NCBI GenBank assembly: GCA_029267455.1
Contig: JAJUIX010000034.1
Coordinates: 1 to 9,182, forward strand
Origin: Enteractinococcus sp.
Lineage (GTDB): Bacteria; Actinomycetota; Actinomycetes; Actinomycetales; Micrococcaceae
Direction: 5' to 3'
DNA length: 9,182 nucleotides
The notes under the pieces were generated by a model. It saw only the letters and a list, made by a program, of their open reading frames with translations. It was not told the DNA's origin and searched no databases. Within the stretch, counting starts at the first letter, position 1. Each line of letters starts with the position of its first letter. This document shows positions 5,703 to 9,182 of the stretch, one piece after another. The translations under genes were made by a program, and so were the position numbers.

Positions 5703-6326
5703 ATGTTTAAGAAAACCGACGCTCACAATTCGAAGCTTTTTGCCGGAGTGACCGGAATCGCGGCTCTAGCACTACTGACTGCATGTGCCGCCGAGGGCCC
5801 TTCCGAAGAACCGCCGGCTGATCAACAAACTGAACAGTCAGTACAGCCAGACGATGCACAAAGCACCCCTGCGGATGAGGCCACAGATCAGACCGAGGAT
5901 GCAGGTGACGACACCACAGCGGAGGGCAATGCCACCGCTTCCGGTGAAGATCCTGTCTATACCATCGTTGAAGCCGTTGAGAACGAATACGACGGTGGGT
6001 TCATCGTTGAGATTGACCGTGACGATGATAACGATTCCCAGTACGAAGTCGATGTTGTCGTTGACAATGAGTTACTCGCCTTAGAGGTCACCACCGATGG
6101 CTCAATCTCCGAAGATGAGCGGGAGGGTGATGACGATGATATTGCCAATGCGGAACAAGCCACCGTTCCTGTGAATCAGGCCTTAGATCAGGCCTTCGAA
6201 GAACATCCGGACGCCACTTTTGACCAGATTGATTTGGACGAAGACGACGGTGTTTTGGAATGGGATATCGATCTCGATGACGCTAATGGTTCAGAAATCG
6301 AACTGACTATTCCTGCAACGTCGTAA
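5703..6326 (+). CDS. PepSY-domain acidic lipoprotein 2
   Basis: 207 residues. The type II signal peptide (MFKKTDAHN, hydrophobic core, LTAC with Cys28) is nearly the same as in lipoprotein 1. A disordered acidic linker (about 29-82) rich in D, E, Q, T and A follows. Next come two PepSY-like units at about 83-135 (TIVEAVENEYDGGFIVEID...ALEVTTDGSI) and 150-206 (VPVNQALDQAFEEH...LEWDIDL). PepSY domains are small extracytoplasmic modules, some linked to peptidase inhibition; the exact role here is unknown. The mature protein is extremely acidic, which suits a salty exterior. I chose the ATG at 5703, with AAGGG ten bases upstream and homology to the start of lipoprotein 1. An ATG at 5676 would add nine residues but has no ribosome site. 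Confidence 0.85.
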   Translation: MFKKTDAHNSKLFAGVTGIAALALLTACAAEGPSEEPPADQQTEQSVQPDDAQSTPADEATDQTEDAGDDTTAEGNATASGEDPVYTIVEAVENEYDGGFIVEIDRDDDNDSQYEVDVVVDNELLALEVTTDGSISEDEREGDDDDIANAEQATVPVNQALDQAFEEHPDATFDQIDLDEDDGVLEWDIDLDDANGSEIELTIPATS

Positions 6327-6352
6327 TTGCACTAAGTCACAACACTGCACCG

Positions 6353-6397
6353 GCGCCGGCGGTTTCCTCCTCCCAGGGTTCAGGAAACAGCTGGCGC
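6353..6397 (+). repeat. Long imperfect hairpin after lipoprotein gene 2
   Basis: The arms at 6353-6368 and 6382-6397 pair over 16 positions, with one G-U wobble and one G-A mismatch, around a 13-base loop. The inner seven pairs are GTTTCCT/AGGAAAC. No T-tract follows, so it is a possible Rho-type or 3'-end-stabilising structure between lipoprotein gene 2 and the sirtuins. The same GTTTCCT/AGGAAAC core occurs in the inverted repeat at 3559-3609. Confidence 0.55.
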
Positions 6398-6430
6398 TGT
6401 TGCGTGTCAGCACGAGCCCACCAATAGCAC

Positions 6431-6458
6431 TTGCTGGTTCCGAATTCACGACTAATCT
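6431..6458 (+). promoter_or_regulatory. Possible promoter of the sirtuin pair
   Basis: TTGCTG (6431-6436) and TAATCT (6453-6458) are 16 bp apart. Transcription would begin near 6464-6466, within a few bases of the first sirtuin start codon, so the transcript would be leaderless or nearly so. That fits the lack of a Shine-Dalgarno sequence there. Confidence 0.4.
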
Positions 6459-6470
6459 ACAGTGGTAAAT

Positions 6471-7268
6471 ATGAGGAATATTCCGCACAGTGCGATACAA
6501 GAAGCTAAAGCCATACTGCAGGATGCCCACCGCATAGCAGTTCTTACTGGTGCTGGAATGTCAGCCGAATCAGGTGTTCCCACTTATCGGGACGCACAAA
6601 CGGGCTTATGGGAAAAATACTCCCCCGAACAATTAGCGACTCGAGAAGCAATGTCGAATCAACCCGAGCTTGTCTGGTCATGGATCTTGCATCAAGCTCG
6701 TGTGATGCGGTCCGTCCAACCCCATGAAGGACACAAGGCGCTCGGGCGCTGGCAAAAACAACTCGACGCCAACGGCGGTGCCTTGGAAATCGTCACCCAG
6801 AATATCGATGATCTTCACGAGCGCGCCGGTGCGGAAGTACTTGCGCATCTCCACGGCACGACCTTTACCTTTCGCTGTTTCGAATGTGATGCACCTTCCG
6901 ATTACGTTCTTGAGGATGCGACCGAAGAACAACTCGAAGCACGACCAGAACTAGACCAGATGGTTTTAGAAGAACCACCAGCTTGTCACAGCTGTTCCCA
7001 CGGCTTCATTCGCCCCGATATCGTCATGTTCGGCGAATTGCTACCACAACAAGCCATGGACGATGCCCTGGAAGCCGTCCGTACAGCTGACGTGGCCCTC
7101 GTCGTTGGAACGTCAAATATTGTCCAGCCCGCTGCCTCTTTACCCATTGCGGCCTCTGCAGCCGGAGCCAAAGTTATCGAAGTCAATCCCAACGTAACGC
7201 CGCTTACCGAAGATGTGGATGTCTACATCAACGGGACGGCTCGTAACGTCTTGCCGGAGCTGCACTGA
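6471..7268 (+). CDS. Sirtuin A: SIR2-family NAD-dependent protein deacylase, altered acyl-pocket motif
   Basis: 265 residues, full length for a bacterial sirtuin, which removes acyl groups from lysines using NAD and releases nicotinamide. The NAD loop is GAGMSAESGVPTYRD (27-41), followed by TQNIDDLHERAG (109-120) and catalytic His128 in HLHG. The zinc ribbon is C136, C139, C172, C175, then RPDIVMFGE, VGTSNIVQPA and EVNPN. All core residues are present. The position that holds Tyr-x-x-Arg in SIRT5/CobB-type enzymes reads I72-L-H-Q75 (within VWSWILHQ), so the usual carboxylate-binding pair is missing and succinyl/malonyl preference is doubtful. The ATG at 6471 is chosen; an in-frame GTG at 6462 is possible, and neither has a ribosome site. 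The stop overlaps the next sirtuin start by one base, indicating a two-gene operon. Confidence 0.93.
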   Translation: MRNIPHSAIQEAKAILQDAHRIAVLTGAGMSAESGVPTYRDAQTGLWEKYSPEQLATREAMSNQPELVWSWILHQARVMRSVQPHEGHKALGRWQKQLDANGGALEIVTQNIDDLHERAGAEVLAHLHGTTFTFRCFECDAPSDYVLEDATEEQLEARPELDQMVLEEPPACHSCSHGFIRPDIVMFGELLPQQAMDDALEAVRTADVALVVGTSNIVQPAASLPIAASAAGAKVIEVNPNVTPLTEDVDVYINGTARNVLPELH

Positions 7269-8056
7269 TGAGTTCCCATATCCAACGCGCAACAGAACTT
7301 GTAGCGGAAGCGGAATCCGTCGTCGTGCTGACCGGAGCCGGGATGTCTGCCGAGTCGGGTGTGCCAACGTTTCGTGATGCCCAAACCGGTCTATGGCAAC
7401 GATTTGCGCCCGAGCAGTTAGCCACCGAAGAAGCTTTTCGTGCCAACCCGTCAATGGTTTGGACCTGGTACGTGTGGCGGGCCATGTTAGTTGACAGTGT
7501 CGATCCGAACGCCGGTCATCATGCTATTGGCACCTGGCAGCAACACTTGGCGGCTCGCGATGGTTCACTGACCGTTGCCACACAGAACGTAGATGATCTC
7601 CACGAACGCGGGGGCGCACAAGACGTCTTACATTTGCACGGCTCCTTGCATTCCTATCGCTGCCTAGAATGTGGCACCCCAGGTACCTTTGATCCCGCAA
7701 GCACCGGCATCACAGCCGACCAGGATTTCGATCACGAGACGTTCGTGCCAACAGTACATTGTGATCATTGTGAGTTAGGCGTCTTGCGTCCGAATGTTGT
7801 TTGGTTCGGGGAAAGTCTGCCAGAACAAGCCTTTGCTGCAGCAGTTTCGGCATTGCAGCAGGCCCAACTGGTAGTGGTGGTTGGTTCTTCGGGTCTGGTA
7901 CAACCTGCAGCTTCTCTGCCACTGATCGCTCACGAGGCCGGGGCATCACTGATTGAGATCAATCCGGCAGCCACCACATTATCTGATACGGCCGACATCT
8001 ATATCCCGTCCACAGCTGCTGTCGCGCTCCCCGAACTCTTGGCAGACATTGTGTAG
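7268..8056 (+). CDS. Sirtuin B: SIR2-family NAD-dependent deacylase, class III (SIRT5/CobB-like)
   Basis: 262 residues, about half identical to sirtuin A by eye (not computed). It has GAGMSAESGVPTFRD (23-37), TQNVDDLHERGG (105-116), catalytic His124, zinc cysteines C132, C135, C165 and C168, RPNVVWFGE and VGSSGLVQPA. VWTWYVWR (64-71) contains Y68 and R71, the Tyr-x-x-Arg pair that binds the acidic end of succinyl or malonyl groups in SIRT5 and lies in the same place in E. coli CobB. Desuccinylase/demalonylase or broad deacylase activity is therefore likely. The start ATG overlaps the stop of sirtuin A (TGATG) and has GGAG eight bases upstream, so the pair is translationally coupled. Its TAG stop abuts the stop of the convergent dGTPase gene with no base between. 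Confidence 0.94.
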   Translation: MSSHIQRATELVAEAESVVVLTGAGMSAESGVPTFRDAQTGLWQRFAPEQLATEEAFRANPSMVWTWYVWRAMLVDSVDPNAGHHAIGTWQQHLAARDGSLTVATQNVDDLHERGGAQDVLHLHGSLHSYRCLECGTPGTFDPASTGITADQDFDHETFVPTVHCDHCELGVLRPNVVWFGESLPEQAFAAAVSALQQAQLVVVVGSSGLVQPAASLPLIAHEAGASLIEINPAATTLSDTADIYIPSTAAVALPELLADIV

Positions 8057-9182
8057 CTAGTTTGGCAAGCCCATGGGCAAGTCCGTAGGCTCGGCACGAC
8101 CACGAACAAGGTTCCCGTGCCATAACAGTGCAGAATTATCAGTCAGTGAGGCCACCTGGTCAATCACGGCGCGCTTGCGTCCAGCATCATCGGCAGCATC
8201 CTGCCAGTCTTGAGCGTACATGGGCTCCAGGTAATGGTCCTCGGTGGCCGTAAGAAACTCGACGAGCTCCAGTAGCACTTGCCGTTGAGCTTCATAAAGA
8301 GGTTGCCGACGTTTCGACGACATCACGAAGTGGGCAGCGATCCCCTTCATCGTGGCGATCTCAAGTTTTGTATCTTCTGGGACGATTACGTCAGCGGTAT
8401 GACGCGTGAGAGGATCGTTGCCGTAAGCGTCACGGGTTGCCTCGAATGCGGCAGTGGAGAATCGACCAATCAGCTGCGAGGTCATATCCTTCAGCGCTGC
8501 ATGCGCATGTCGTGCCCCATCGGCATTGGCTACCCAGGTGGGGGTAGCTTCGAGGCGGGCAAGAGCCTCGTCGATCAGGTCAGGCTCGGTATGTGGCAAA
8601 TACCATTCGCGAGTCGTTGCGATCGCACGTTGTCGTTGGTCAGGGTTCGTGAGCCAACCGAGTTGGAACATTCCAGAAACGATGCCATCTTCGACATCGT
8701 GAACACAGTATGAAATGTCGTCGGCAAGGTCCATCACTTGAGCTTCCATGGACAGCCGCTGAGAATCGACACCTTTGCGGAACCATTCAAAGACTGCGGC
8801 ATCATCTTCGTAGACGCCAAATTTTCTGCTGGGTTTGCCGCTGGAGGTAAGAGGGGCATCAGCTTTGCGCCACGGGTACTTGGTCGCAGCGTCCAGCGTC
8901 GCACGAGTCAGGTTCAGTCCGGCCGGGGTATCATCTTCGGTCATTTTTTTCGGCTCGAGCCGGGATAATAACCGCAGGGTCTGCGCGTTGCCCTCAAAAC
9001 CACCGATGTCCGCGGCGGCCTCATCTAAAGCTCTTTCCCCATTATGTCCAAACGGCGGATGTCCTAAGTCATGCGAGAGGCATGCGGCGTCGACCACGTC
9101 GGGGTCGCACCCGAGTGAACGTCCGAATTCGCGGCCCACTTGAGCGACTTCGAGTGAGTGGGTCAGTCGGTTGCGAATGAAA
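8057..9182 (-). CDS. dgt: Deoxyguanosinetriphosphate triphosphohydrolase-like protein (5' end outside window)
   Basis: The 374 C-terminal residues are visible. The frame stays open through the right edge, where it reads FIRNRLTHSLEVAQ, so the true start lies beyond 9182; the GTG at 9139 is internal. HD-superfamily metal ligands are seen in order: His in RLTHSLEV, His-Asp in LSHDLGHPPFGHNG, and Asp in DLADDISY. The YPWRK segment and the FGVYEDD...FEWFRKG stretch match the dGTPase-like family common in actinobacteria. These enzymes cleave dNTPs to deoxynucleosides and triphosphate in the cytoplasm, limiting dNTP pools. About 50-70 N-terminal residues are probably missing. In many actinobacteria dgt lies directly upstream of dnaG on the same strand. 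Here the strand is the same, but lipoprotein 2 and the sirtuin pair lie between them in opposite orientation. No terminator separates it from sirtuin B. Confidence 0.93.
   Translation of the reverse strand, partial: FIRNRLTHSLEVAQVGREFGRSLGCDPDVVDAACLSHDLGHPPFGHNGERALDEAAADIGGFEGNAQTLRLLSRLEPKKMTEDDTPAGLNLTRATLDAATKYPWRKADAPLTSSGKPSRKFGVYEDDAAVFEWFRKGVDSQRLSMEAQVMDLADDISYCVHDVEDGIVSGMFQLGWLTNPDQRQRAIATTREWYLPHTEPDLIDEALARLEATPTWVANADGARHAHAALKDMTSQLIGRFSTAAFEATRDAYGNDPLTRHTADVIVPEDTKLEIATMKGIAAHFVMSSKRRQPLYEAQRQVLLELVEFLTATEDHYLEPMYAQDWQDAADDAGRKRAVIDQVASLTDNSALLWHGNLVRGRAEPTDLPMGLPN

Noticed and set aside
6471..9182. Sirtuins plus dGTPase as an antiphage defence island
   Set aside because: SIR2-like and dGTPase-like proteins do occur in defence systems. 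These sirtuins, however, are standard single-domain deacylases with zinc ribbons, and the dGTPase is the housekeeping type near dnaG.

Overview
The window looks like chromosomal DNA from an actinobacterium, most likely in the Micrococcales. The clues are the neighbourhood of a dGTPase gene, dnaG and tRNA-Asn, a Holin-X family membrane protein, an actinobacterial-style DUF503 protein, and an MgtA/PimA-like glycosyltransferase beside a CDP-alcohol phosphatidyltransferase. GC content is moderate (a little over 50% by eye), which is low for the phylum. The secreted proteins are very acidic, which would suit a salt-tolerant member, but the genus is only a guess.

Layout. Positions 1-2530 hold four minus-strand genes. 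Reading in their direction they are DUF503, a Holin-X membrane protein, a CDP-alcohol phosphatidyltransferase and the start of a GT4 glycosyltransferase that runs off the left edge. The last three are membrane or lipid related and may be cotranscribed. A gap of about 330 bp follows, with a perfect palindrome and one doubtful 25-codon ORF. Then come tRNA-Asn (minus strand) with its promoter and a strong intrinsic terminator. From 3076 a plus-strand lipoprotein gene runs towards the minus-strand primase gene dnaG. On the other side of dnaG, divergent from it, lies a second plus-strand lipoprotein gene (PepSY type), followed by two overlapping sirtuin genes. The window ends with a dGTPase gene on the minus strand, cut by the right edge.

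How the parts relate. dnaG and dgt are DNA replication and nucleotide housekeeping genes that are commonly neighbours in actinobacteria. Here about 2.6 kb separates them, and the genes in that gap (lipoprotein 2 and the sirtuin pair) run the opposite way. The two lipoprotein genes flanking dnaG share a nearly identical signal peptide with the lipobox Cys at residue 28. They also share a 27-nt element (24/27 identical) just after the -10 box that can form a hairpin, but their mature parts are unrelated. The two sirtuins share the NAD and zinc motifs, but only the second keeps the Tyr-x-x-Arg pair typical of desuccinylase/demalonylase sirtuins. These two duplicated pairs are the most unusual content. 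I found no phage, IS element, CRISPR array or recognisable defence system.
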